A DNA stretch of 64,000 nt, from positions 6,066,002 through 6,130,001 of the forward strand of contig NZ_KK853997.1 in NCBI RefSeq assembly GCF_000696185.1. Direction: 5' to 3'. Made by a program: the position numbers and the translations under genes. The notes under the pieces were generated by a model that saw only the letters and a list, made by a program, of their open reading frames with translations, had not been told where the DNA came from and made no database searches. This DNA comes from Kitasatospora cheerisanensis KCTC 2395 (GTDB lineage Bacteria > Actinomycetota > Actinomycetes > Streptomycetales > Streptomycetaceae). Shown one piece after another: positions 35,942 to 44,072 of this stretch (position 1 is its first letter; each line of letters starts with the position of its first letter).

Positions 35942-37238
35942 GCGCCGTCACGCTGCCGCTGGACGAGCTGCACGCCAGCCTGGCCGATCCGCTGCTGGAC
36001 GCGATGACCTTCCTCAACGAGGTCACCGAGCGCTACCCGGAGGCGCTCTCCTTCGCACCCGGCCGCCCGCACGAGGGATTCTTCGAACCGGAGGACGTCC
36101 ACGAGCACCTGGACGCCTTTCTCGCGCACCTCTCCGGACGCGGCCTGAGCGGCAGCGCCGTGCGCACCGCGCTGTTCCAGTACGGGCCGACCAAGGGCAT
36201 CATCGGCGACCTGGTCGCCCGGACCCTCGCCAACGACGAGGGCCTGGACGTCGATCCGGCCTCGCTGGTGCTGACGGTGGGCGCGCAGGAGGGCATGCTG
36301 CTGGTGCTGCGGGCGCTGTGCGCCACGCCGGAGGACGTCCTGCTGGTCAGCTCGCCCTGCTACGTCGGCGTCACCGGCGCGGCCCGGCTGCTCGACCTGG
36401 CGACGGTGCCCGTCCCGGAGGGGCCGGAGGGCGGCCCGACCCGGCGGCCGTGCGGGAGGCGGCGCGCGCCGTCCGGGCCGGCGGCCGCCCGCGCGCACTG
36501 TACGTCGTCCCCGACTTCGCCAACCCGTCCGGCACCAGCATGCCGGTCGGGGCGCGCGCCGGGCTGCTGGAGGCGGCGGCCGAGGAGGGGCTGCTGGTGA
36601 TCGAGGACAACCCGTACGGGTTCTTCGCCCGCGAGCCCGGCGCGCGCCCCACCCTGAAGGCGCTGGACGGGCGCCGCCAGGTGATCCACCTCGGCTCCTT
36701 CGCCAAGACCTGCTTCCCCGGCGCCCGGCTCGGCTACGTGGTCGCCGACCAGCGGGTGCTCGCCCCGGACGGCCGCAGCACGCTGCTGGCCGACGAGCTG
36801 GCCAAGCTGAAGAGCATGACGACGGTCAACACCCCGGCGCTCAGCCAGGCCGTGATCGGCGGCATGCTGCTCCGGTCCGACTGCCGGCTGCGCGAGGCCA
36901 ACGCCCCGGCCCGCGCCCACTACGCGGCCAACCTGGACGTCCTGCTGCGGGAGTTGGAGCGGCACTTCCCGCCGGCCGAGCGGGACCGGCTCGGCGTGTC
37001 CTGGAACGAGCCCGCGGGCGGCTTCTTCGCCGTGCTCCACGTCCCGTTCACCGCCGACGAGCAGGCGATGGAGCGCTGCGCCCGCGAGCACGGCGTGCTG
37101 TGGACGCCGATGGCCCCGTTCTACCCGGCGGGCGGCGGCGAGCGCCGACTGCGGCTGTCGATCAGCGCGCTGAGCGGGCGTCAGATCGAGACCGGGGTGG
37201 CCCGGCTGGCCGAGTTCGTCCGGGCCGAGGCGCACTGA
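35938..37238 (+). pseudogene. PLP aminotransferase, probably 4-hydroxyphenylglycine-forming; one frame break
   Basis: A fold-type I aminotransferase of about 433 residues. PLP-binding Lys is in LGSFAKTCFPGARLGY (about 254), with VPDFANPSGTSM and VIEDNPYG before it. One missing G near 36437 (GCCCGACC, expected GCCCGGACC) splits the frame; both halves are otherwise complete. In an Hpg pathway HpgT transaminates 4-hydroxybenzoylformate using tyrosine, regenerating 4-hydroxyphenylpyruvate. The coupling to the oxidase operon supports this. It is probably functional in the organism. Confidence 0.75.
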
Positions 37239-37292
37239 GCACGACGGAGCGGGGAGGGGCCGCGGCCCCTCCCCGCTCCTGCTGTGCGCGCG

Positions 37293-38057
37293 CTACCGGA
37301 TCCGGGCCGAGAACAGCCGGGCCGAGGCGGACACCGCCACCGCCGTCAGCACCGCGACGATCAGCAGCCCCTGCCAGACCACGCTGTCGCCGGGGTGCCC
37401 GGAGAACAGCGCCCGCATGCCCTCCACCGCCCAGTAGAAGGGGTTCCACTCCGCGACCCGCTGCAGCCAGGCCGGCGCCAGCGCCAGCGGCAGCAGCACG
37501 CCGGAGAGCAGGCCGATCGGCTGCGCGACGGTGTTCACCACCGGCGACATCGCGGCGTCGTTGGGCAGCGCCAGCGCGATGCCGTACGAGAGCGCCGAGG
37601 TCATCAGCGCCAGCAGGCCGAGCAGCACGTACGCCAGCAGCAGGCTGCCCGGGTCGACGCGGAGGCCGAACGGCAGCGCGCACAGCGTGATGATGACCGC
37701 CTGGACGAGCAGGCCGACCATCTCGCGCAGCGCCCGTCCGAGCAGCAGGGCGAGCCGGCTGACCGGGGTCACCCGGGAGCGCTCGATGATGCCGGCCTTG
37801 AGCTCGCCGAGCAGGCTGAACCCGGTGTAGAGGCCGCCGAAGATGCAGAGCACCGCCAACAGGCCGGGCACGTAGATCTGGTAGGCCTCGGCGTAGCTGG
37901 TGGCGCCCATGGGCGCCAGCACCTTCTTCAGCAGCGGGGCGAACAGCAGCAGGTAGAAGACCGGCTGGGTGATGCCGACGACGATCCAGATCGGTGTGCG
38001 CCACATCAGCAGCACTTGCCGCTGGAAGACCAGCCAGGTGTCACGGGCGAGCTTCAC
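37293..38057 (-). CDS. ABC-2 type transporter permease
   Basis: A 254-residue membrane protein with six hydrophobic segments and the ABC-2 loop ERSRVTPVSRLALLLGRALRE. It pairs with the adjacent ATPase as a daunorubicin-resistance-type exporter, likely to pump out the cluster product. The stop lies close to the convergent aminotransferase stop. Confidence 0.88.
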   Translation of the reverse strand: MKLARDTWLVFQRQVLLMWRTPIWIVVGITQPVFYLLLFAPLLKKVLAPMGATSYAEAYQIYVPGLLAVLCIFGGLYTGFSLLGELKAGIIERSRVTPVSRLALLLGRALREMVGLLVQAVIITLCALPFGLRVDPGSLLLAYVLLGLLALMTSALSYGIALALPNDAAMSPVVNTVAQPIGLLSGVLLPLALAPAWLQRVAEWNPFYWAVEGMRALFSGHPGDSVVWQGLLIVAVLTAVAVSASARLFSARIR

Positions 38058-38081
38058 GGAAGGAACCCCAGGGATCTCTCG

Positions 38082-39032
38082 TCAGGACTGTTCGATGGAG
38101 CGGCCGGTGCGGGCCAGGAACACGTCGTCCAGGCTCGGCCGCTGGAGCTGCACCGTCCCCGGGACGATGCCCGCCGCGTTCAGGACGCTCAGCAGCTGCG
38201 GGATCGCCGCCGCGCCGTCGTCCAGGTAGAGCCGCAGGCCGTCCTCGCCGGGCTCCAGCCGGTGCAGGTACGGCTGCCCGCGCAGCGCGTCGGCCGCCGG
38301 GCCGGCCTCCCCGGCGGCGAGGCCGAGCAGGACGACGTCGCCGGAGATCTCGCGCTTGAGCGCCTCGGGCGTGCCCTCGACGACGACCCGGCCGTGGTCG
38401 ACGATCGCGACCCGGTCGCAGAGCGCGTCGGCCTCGTCGAGGTAGTGCGTGGTCACCACCACCGTCATGCCCTCGGTGCGCAGCCGCTGGATCTCGGCCC
38501 ACACCTGGCCGCGGCTGGCCGGGTCGAGGCCGACCGTCGGCTCGTCCAGGAACAGCACCTTGGGGGAGTGGATCACCCCGAGGGCGATGTCGACGCGGCG
38601 GCGCTGGCCGCCGGAGTAGGTGCTGCAGTGGCGGTCGGCGAACTCGGTCAGGTCGAAGGCCTTGAGGGCGTCCTCGGCCTGGCGCAGCGCGTCGGCCTTG
38701 CGGATGCCGTACATCCGGGCCTGCATCACCAGCTCCTCCCGGCCGCTGACCGCGTCGGCGGTGCCGCCGCCCTGGGCGACGTAGCCGATCCGGCGGCGGA
38801 CCTCGGCCGGGTCGGCCAGCAGGTCGGCGCCGGCGATCAGGGCCGCGCCGCCGTCCGGGCGGATCAGGGTGGCGAGCATGCGCAGCGTGGTGGTCTTCCC
38901 GGCGCCGTTCGGGCCGAGGAAGCCGAAGATCTCGCCCGCGCGGACGTCCAGGTCGATGCCGCGGACGGCGTCGACGGTGCGGCCGTGCTTGCCGGACGGA
39001 TAGGACTTGCGAAGTCCCTTGGTCTCGATCAA
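38082..39032 (-). CDS. ABC exporter ATPase, DrrA type
   Basis: About 316 residues: Walker A GPNGAGKTTTLRML, signature YSGGQRRRVDIALG, Walker B VLFLDEPTVGLDP, H-loop TTHYLDEAD, then a DrrA-like C-terminal regulatory part ending DDVFLARTGR. The TTG at 39032 gives MIETKGLRKSYPSG, the normal opening for this family, with GGGAG upstream. The ATG at 39089 would add an atypical 19-residue extension. Drives the ABC-2 permease next to it. Confidence 0.88.
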   Translation of the reverse strand: MIETKGLRKSYPSGKHGRTVDAVRGIDLDVRAGEIFGFLGPNGAGKTTTLRMLATLIRPDGGAALIAGADLLADPAEVRRRIGYVAQGGGTADAVSGREELVMQARMYGIRKADALRQAEDALKAFDLTEFADRHCSTYSGGQRRRVDIALGVIHSPKVLFLDEPTVGLDPASRGQVWAEIQRLRTEGMTVVVTTHYLDEADALCDRVAIVDHGRVVVEGTPEALKREISGDVVLLGLAAGEAGPAADALRGQPYLHRLEPGEDGLRLYLDDGAAAIPQLLSVLNAAGIVPGTVQLQRPSLDDVFLARTGRSIEQS

Positions 39033-39120
39033 CCAGAACTCCCGGGCTGGGGTGGGGGCGTGGGCCCCGCGCCGGCCGGCCCCGGGCATGGAACGGGGGT
39101 CGGCGGGGCGCGGGGCGGTA

Positions 39121-40278
39121 TCAGGGCGCGACCAGCGCTTCCATCCGGTCGGCGGCGGCCAACGCCCCGCCGCCGGACAGCAGTTGACGACCGATCGACT
39201 CGGCGGCCGTCCGGCGGGACGGCTCGTCGAGCACCCGCCGCAGCCGCTCGGCGATCACCGGCGGGCCGACCCGGGCGAACGGGACGCGCAGGCCGGCCCC
39301 GGCCTCCACGACCCGCTGCGCCACGAACGGCTGGTCGTTGCGGATCGGCGCCGCCAGCACGGGGACACCGTGCGCCAGCGACTCGACCACGGTGTTCATC
39401 CCACCATGGCAGAGCACCGCGTCCAACCCGCCCCTGGACAGCAGTTCCAGGATCGGTGCCCGATCGACCACCAGGGCGGAGTCCGGAAGGGCAGCCGGCA
39501 GTGCCCCGCGGGGCGAGGCGATCACCGCCTGCACGCCTGCACCGAGGCGGGCCAGCGCCTCGACGGTGCGGTGCAGGAAGTCCGCGCCGACCGCGTCCGA
39601 CATCGTCCCCATGGTGACCAGCACGGTGCGCCGGCCCGGCTCCAGCCGCTCCCACGGGAACGCCGGATCCGCCGGACGTGCCGTCAGCACCGGTCCGACA
39701 AGGGCGAGTTGCGGCAGGCCGGAGAGGTCGCCGAGGAGCGCCCGGCCGGTGGTGGCCAGCACCAGGTGCGGCGAGAACCGCGGGTCGGTGAACTCCCCGG
39801 CGGGCAGCCCCGCCCGCTCCCACAGCCCGGCCAGCAGGCCCGCCGTCCAGGCCTCGACCCGCGGCAGGTGCCGGTACGGGCGGCCCAGCTCCAGCGCCCC
39901 CGGCGCCAGCGTCGCCCACGGCAGGCCGTGCCGGTGCGCGACCAGCGCGCCCGCCGGGGTGTGCTGGTCCACCAGCAGCGCGTCCGGCCGGAACTCGCGG
40001 ACCACCGCGTCCAGCGGCTTCAGGGTGAACCTGGCGTAGGGGACGACGAAGCCCTCCCACAGCGAGCGCAGCGAGGCCAGGCCGTGGCCGCCCATCGCCC
40101 GGAACATCCGGTTGCCGGTGCCGAAGATCCGGGCGTCGGGGCCGAGCAGCGGTCGCAGCATCGTCTCGGTGCCGGTCCAGGCGACCTGGTGGCCGCGGGC
40201 GAGCAGCTCGTCGGCGATCCCGGACGCCGGGTTGACGTGCCCGGCCAGCGGGGGCACCACCAGCAGGAAACGGCTCAT
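39121..40278 (-). CDS. UGT/MGT-family glycosyltransferase
   Basis: A 385-residue GT-B enzyme. The N-terminal acceptor domain starts MSRFLLVVPPLAGHVNPA; the C-terminal donor-binding motif is CHGGMNTVVESLAHGVPVLA with IRNDQPFVAQRV. It would attach a sugar to the product or protect the producer by glycosylation. No deoxysugar genes are nearby, so a common NDP-sugar is likely. Its ATG overlaps the stop of the carrier-like gene by 4 bases. Confidence 0.88.
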   Translation of the reverse strand: MSRFLLVVPPLAGHVNPASGIADELLARGHQVAWTGTETMLRPLLGPDARIFGTGNRMFRAMGGHGLASLRSLWEGFVVPYARFTLKPLDAVVREFRPDALLVDQHTPAGALVAHRHGLPWATLAPGALELGRPYRHLPRVEAWTAGLLAGLWERAGLPAGEFTDPRFSPHLVLATTGRALLGDLSGLPQLALVGPVLTARPADPAFPWERLEPGRRTVLVTMGTMSDAVGADFLHRTVEALARLGAGVQAVIASPRGALPAALPDSALVVDRAPILELLSRGGLDAVLCHGGMNTVVESLAHGVPVLAAPIRNDQPFVAQRVVEAGAGLRVPFARVGPPVIAERLRRVLDEPSRRTAAESIGRQLLSGGGALAAADRMEALVAP

Positions 40279-40592
40279 CGGCGCACCAGCTCCGCCAGGT
40301 CGCCGACGGTCAGCGCGGCCAGGCCGTCCGGGCCGAGGCCGGCCCGCAGAGCGGCCAGGTCGGCGCCGAAGCGCTCCCGCAGCAGCGCGTCCAGCACCGC
40401 GAACTCGGTTTCGTCCAGGGCGAGATCGCCGTCGAGTCGGTCCTCGGGGGCGAGCGACTCTGCCCATTCGGGCAGCGCGTCGGCGGCCTCCGCCAGCGCG
40501 GCCAGCAGGCCCGGATCGAGCCCGGCGGACGGCTCGGAGGCCAAGCCGGAAGCGGTTTCTGGGTACACGAAGGAAGGCAGGGGATCGGTCAT
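40275..40592 (-). CDS. Carrier-protein-like protein lacking the phosphopantetheine Ser
   Basis: A 105-residue acidic protein. The second half resembles an acyl carrier protein, but the attachment motif, usually LGLDSLEF, reads LALDETEF, with Glu at the Ser position. The N-terminal 50 residues are Ala/Glu-rich. It therefore cannot carry phosphopantetheine and may be a structural or docking relic. ATG 40592 is chosen over 40619 because it gives MTDPLPSFVYPE after a reasonable spacer. Coupled to the glycosyltransferase. Confidence 0.6.
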   Translation of the reverse strand: MTDPLPSFVYPETASGLASEPSAGLDPGLLAALAEAADALPEWAESLAPEDRLDGDLALDETEFAVLDALLRERFGADLAALRAGLGPDGLAALTVGDLAELVRR

Positions 40593-40691
40593 CGGAAGAC
40601 TCCACCGGCTCGACGGCAACGGGGGTGCGGGAGGGGGCCCCAGGGCGGTGATCGCTTGTGCGACCCGCGGGGCGTGGGAATACTAACCGGC

Positions 40692-41624
40692 GTGACCGCA
40701 CTGGAGGCAGTGGCCGTCCACCTCCCCCCGCGTCTCGAACCGATCGAAACCGTGGGCGCCCGGATCGGCCTTACCCCACGTCAACTCCGACTCTTCCGCC
40801 GCTTCCACGGCCTGGACCAGGTGCGCCTGGACCCGGACGGGACGCTGCTCGACCTGCTGGACGCCGCCGTCCGGGCACTGCCCGAACTGCGCGGCAACGA
40901 ACACCGCATCCGCTACCTGCTGTACGCCCGCAACACGCCGGTCGCCGTGCCCTACCCGCTCAACCCGCTGCACCAGCTCCAGGAACGCTTCGGGCTCGCC
41001 CACGCCGACGCCTTCACCGTCACCCAACAGGCCTGCGCCGCCTCGCTGCTGGCCGTCGACCTGGCCGGGCGACTGCTGGCCGACGACGGCGACCCGTCGG
41101 CACTGGCCCTGGTGCTGGCGGGGGAGAAGACCTTCACCCGGGACGCCCAACTCCTCCCGGAGACCACGATCTTCGCCGAGGCGTCCACGGCCTGCCTGGT
41201 CAGCGCCGACGGCGAGCGCAACCGCGTGCTCTCCTACGCGGTCCGCCAGCGCCCCGAGTTCTACGGCCGCCCGGCCGAGGACCCGGAGCTGATGGTCCGC
41301 TACCAGCGGGAGTACCAGCCCGCCATGGTCGAGACCGTGCAGGCCGCGCTCGACCAGGCCGGCCTGGAGCTCTCCGACCTCGCCCTGCTGCTCCCGCACA
41401 ACGTCAACCAGGCCTCCTGGCGGATGATCTGCCGTCAACTCGACTTCCCGGTCGAGCGGGTGGTGCTGGACAACGTGACCGCGGTCGGGCACAGCTTCGC
41501 CGCGGACGCCTTCGTCAACCTCCGCACCGCCCTCACCGGCGGGGCGCTCCGGCCGGGCGACCACTACCTGATCGCCGCCGCCGGTGTCGGCGCCACCTTC
41601 GCCGCGATGGTCCTGCGGCACTGA
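40692..41624 (+). CDS. KASIII-like condensing or acyl-transfer enzyme
   Basis: A 310-residue thiolase-fold protein of the FabH group. Active Cys in VTQQACAASLLAVD; His in LLPHNVNQASW; the third position, normally Asn, lies in TAVGHSFAADAF and appears as His. FabH-like enzymes with such changes often move acyl groups rather than condense them. The GTG at 40692 is the start matching the family. It heads a plus-strand operon with a carrier protein, a thiolase-like protein and a phosphopantetheinyl transferase. Confidence 0.8.
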   Translation: MTALEAVAVHLPPRLEPIETVGARIGLTPRQLRLFRRFHGLDQVRLDPDGTLLDLLDAAVRALPELRGNEHRIRYLLYARNTPVAVPYPLNPLHQLQERFGLAHADAFTVTQQACAASLLAVDLAGRLLADDGDPSALALVLAGEKTFTRDAQLLPETTIFAEASTACLVSADGERNRVLSYAVRQRPEFYGRPAEDPELMVRYQREYQPAMVETVQAALDQAGLELSDLALLLPHNVNQASWRMICRQLDFPVERVVLDNVTAVGHSFAADAFVNLRTALTGGALRPGDHYLIAAAGVGATFAAMVLRH

Positions 41625-41661
41625 ACTCCCCGTTCCTCCTCCACCATCGGACGGTCCACCC

Positions 41662-42021
41662 ATGTCAGACCCCGCCTTCCCGGCTGCTGCCGCGCCCACT
41701 GCCGCACCGGTCGCTCCCGCACCGGCCGCTCCCGCACCGGCCGCCGCCGCACCGGTCGCTCCCGAGGAGCGCGACCGCATCCGGCGCGGCATCGAGGACG
41801 TCCTGCCGCGCGTCCTCGGCGTCGAACTCGCCGACATCCCCGCGAACGCCTGCTTCTTCGAGGACTTCGGCCTCACCTCCTCCGGCATCGTCGAACTGAT
41901 CCTGGACATCGAGGAGCAACTCGCCATCCAGGTCGACGTCGAGCACCTCGCCATCGACGACGTCCGCACCGTCGACAGCCTCACCGCCTACGTCGTCGGG
42001 CACTACGCCGACGAGGACTGA
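41662..42021 (+). CDS. Acyl carrier protein with Ala/Pro-rich N-terminus
   Basis: A 119-residue protein. Residues 1-38 are an Ala/Pro repeat (PAAPAPAAAAP); the carrier domain follows with FGLTSSGIVELILDIEEQL, Ser at the phosphopantetheine site. The usual Asp before Ser is replaced by Thr/Ser. It probably receives an acyl group from the KASIII-like enzyme upstream. Confidence 0.85.
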   Translation: MSDPAFPAAAAPTAAPVAPAPAAPAPAAAAPVAPEERDRIRRGIEDVLPRVLGVELADIPANACFFEDFGLTSSGIVELILDIEEQLAIQVDVEHLAIDDVRTVDSLTAYVVGHYADED

Positions 42022-42025
42022 CCCG

Positions 42026-42823
42026 ATGCCCGCCGAGACCCGCGGCCTGCGCGTGACCAGGGCGGTCGCCGCCGGCTTCGACGGAAGCTCCGCCGCCGCG
42101 CTCCACCCCGACCTGCGCGTCTTCACGGCCGATCTGGTCCGCCCGTACGGCCTGCCGCTGCGGGAGGACCTGCTCGCCGAAGGCGCCGGCCACGACTACG
42201 GCGAGATGGCCGCCGGCCTGTTCGCGCGGGCGCTGCCCGCGGGCGAGCCCGCGGACCTGCTGATCCTCGCCTTCTCCTCGCCGGACGTCCGGCCCGCCGC
42301 GCCCTCCTCGCTCCGGCTCAGCCGGTACTGCCCCGGGCAGCCGACCGCCTTCGCCGTCTGCGACCAGGGCAGCGCCACCGCCTTCGCCGCGCTGCGGATC
42401 GCCGCCGCCCACCACCGCACCGGCGGCTGCCGGCGCGCCGTGATCGTGCTCGCCGAGCAGAGCGCCCTGCACCACCGGCCCGCCGAGCCCGTGGAACTGC
42501 CCGCCGGACACCGGGCCGTCGTCCTGGTCTGCGAGGAGGCCCCGGGGGAGGGGATGACGGTCCGTCAGCAGGCCGAGCCGGACGGCGCGGCGGCACTGCG
42601 CTCCGTCCTCGACCGGCACCGCGAACTCGGCCCGGGTGCGGGGCTGTTGCTCGCCGCCGGCCTGGACCGCGGCGGCCTCCCCGAGGGCGCGGAGGCGGCC
42701 CGCCCCGGGCAGCCGTTCACCGGTGTCTGGAGCCTGCTCGCCGACCGCCTCGCCGACGGCCCGCTGCTGGTCGCCGACCACGACCGGCGGCTCGGCTGGC
42801 TCAGCACCCTCATCCTGCCGTGA
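42026..42823 (+). CDS. Thiolase-fold-like protein of unknown function
   Basis: A 265-residue protein with the outline of a truncated ketosynthase or thiolase: DLLILAFSSPDVRP, then AFAVCDQGSATAFAALRIA with a Cys where thiolases place the nucleophile. The C-terminal His motifs are missing. It begins 4 bases after the carrier-protein stop and overlaps the transferase gene, so it belongs to the same operon. It may be a subunit of the KASIII-like enzyme. Confidence 0.55.
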   Translation: MPAETRGLRVTRAVAAGFDGSSAAALHPDLRVFTADLVRPYGLPLREDLLAEGAGHDYGEMAAGLFARALPAGEPADLLILAFSSPDVRPAAPSSLRLSRYCPGQPTAFAVCDQGSATAFAALRIAAAHHRTGGCRRAVIVLAEQSALHHRPAEPVELPAGHRAVVLVCEEAPGEGMTVRQQAEPDGAAALRSVLDRHRELGPGAGLLLAAGLDRGGLPEGAEAARPGQPFTGVWSLLADRLADGPLLVADHDRRLGWLSTLILP

Positions 42824-43506
42824 CCGCCGCCGCCGATCTCGTCGACGTGTGGACCATCCCCACCGACCAGCCCCCGGCCGTGGTCCGCCGGCTGTACGGC
42901 CTGCTCGATGCCGAGGAGCGGGAGCGCGCCGACCGGGCCCGCGACCCGCGGCAGGGCGCGCGCTTCGCCGTGGTCCGGGGCGCCGTCCGGCTGCTGGTCG
43001 CCGAACGGCTCGCCGTCCCGCCCGCCGAACTGGTGTGGCGGCGCGGCCCGCACGGCCGGCCCGGCCCAGCGGACGGCGGCAGCCTCGACGTCAACTGGTC
43101 CGCCTCGGGCGCCCTCGCGCTGCTCGCCCTCGCGGACGGGCGCCGGGTCGGCGCGGACGTCGAACAGCTCCGCCCGCCCGCCGTCGGCGCCCGGATCGCC
43201 CGCCGCCACTTCCCGCCCGCCGACGCGGCACTCGTCCTCGACGCACCCACCCCGGCCGACGCCGCCGACCGCTTCACCCGGCTCTGGTGCCGCCGCGAGG
43301 CCTGCGTCAAGGCGTACGGCGGCCGGCTCGCCCAGGGCCTCGGCCTGCCGCTCGCCGGGCCCTCCCCGCTGCGCCTGGCCGACCCGGGCCCGCTCGGCCC
43401 CGGCCCGCTGCATCTGGCCGACGTGCCCGTCCCCGGCCCGTTCCGGGCGGCGGTCGCCGTGGACACGGACCGCCCGTTCACCGTCCGCCGGCACCACTGG
43501 GCCTGA
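42820..43506 (+). CDS. Sfp-type 4'-phosphopantetheinyl transferase
   Basis: A 228-residue enzyme with the paired motifs VGADVEQ (Mg-binding Asp/Glu) and WCRREACVKAYGG. It moves phosphopantetheine from CoA to the Ser of the cluster's carrier proteins. GTG 42820 overlaps the previous stop by 4 bases. Last gene of the operon, before a strong terminator. Confidence 0.9.
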   Translation: MTAAADLVDVWTIPTDQPPAVVRRLYGLLDAEERERADRARDPRQGARFAVVRGAVRLLVAERLAVPPAELVWRRGPHGRPGPADGGSLDVNWSASGALALLALADGRRVGADVEQLRPPAVGARIARRHFPPADAALVLDAPTPADAADRFTRLWCRREACVKAYGGRLAQGLGLPLAGPSPLRLADPGPLGPGPLHLADVPVPGPFRAAVAVDTDRPFTVRRHHWA

Positions 43507-43530
43507 ACTCCCACGCGTAGAAAGCACGTT

Positions 43531-43561
43531 GAGCCCGGCCGGCGACAGACCGGCCGGGCTC
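43531..43561. terminator. Bidirectional hairpin terminator
   Basis: GAGCCCGGCCGG and CCGGCCGGGCTC form a perfect 12-bp stem with a 7-base loop between convergent genes. Confidence 0.85.
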
Positions 43562-43574
43562 GACGCGTGCGGGC

Positions 43575-44072
43575 TCAGCCCACCGGCCTCGACATGTAGA
43601 CCGCGCGCCGCCCGTAGGACGCGGGCAGCGCCACCTCGCGGTGCGCGCGGTAGCCGTAGAAGCGCAGCAGGATGTCGCTGCCGCGCACCGCGACCATCGA
43701 CACCTGCGTGAAGCCCCGCTCCACCGCCTGCTCCTGGGCGTGCTCCATCAGCCGCGCGGCGAGCTCCCGGCCGCGCAACTCCTCGGCCAGCACCAGGTCG
43801 TGGACGTGCAGGTTGTCCGAGGCGAACGCCCCGTCCTCCGGCGCGGCGAGGTCCGGGCAGCGCAGCGGCGGGTACGGCAGGCTCAGCAGGTAGCCGCGGA
43901 CGGCGCCGTCCAGCTCCAGCACCCAGCAGGTCTCCGGCGAGCAGCGGGCCCGGGACTGCAGCGCCTCCCGGCCCTCGGAGAGGCCGTCGGCCGCGTAGGC
44001 GTCGTGCTCCAGCGCGACCACGGCGTCCCAGTCCCCGTCGGCCAGTTGACGGATCAGGAACTCCCCGCTCAC
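43575..44072 (-). CDS. GNAT-family N-acetyltransferase
   Basis: A 165-residue protein with the GNAT outline: VHDLVLAEELRGRELAARLM as the acetyl-CoA loop (a variant of R/QxxGxG/A) and SDILLRFYGYRAHRE near the end. GTG 44072 overlaps the stop of the DUF6271 gene by 4 bases, so the two are coupled. It may acylate the product or an intermediate; the substrate is unknown. Confidence 0.8.
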   Translation of the reverse strand: MSGEFLIRQLADGDWDAVVALEHDAYAADGLSEGREALQSRARCSPETCWVLELDGAVRGYLLSLPYPPLRCPDLAAPEDGAFASDNLHVHDLVLAEELRGRELAARLMEHAQEQAVERGFTQVSMVAVRGSDILLRFYGYRAHREVALPASYGRRAVYMSRPVG

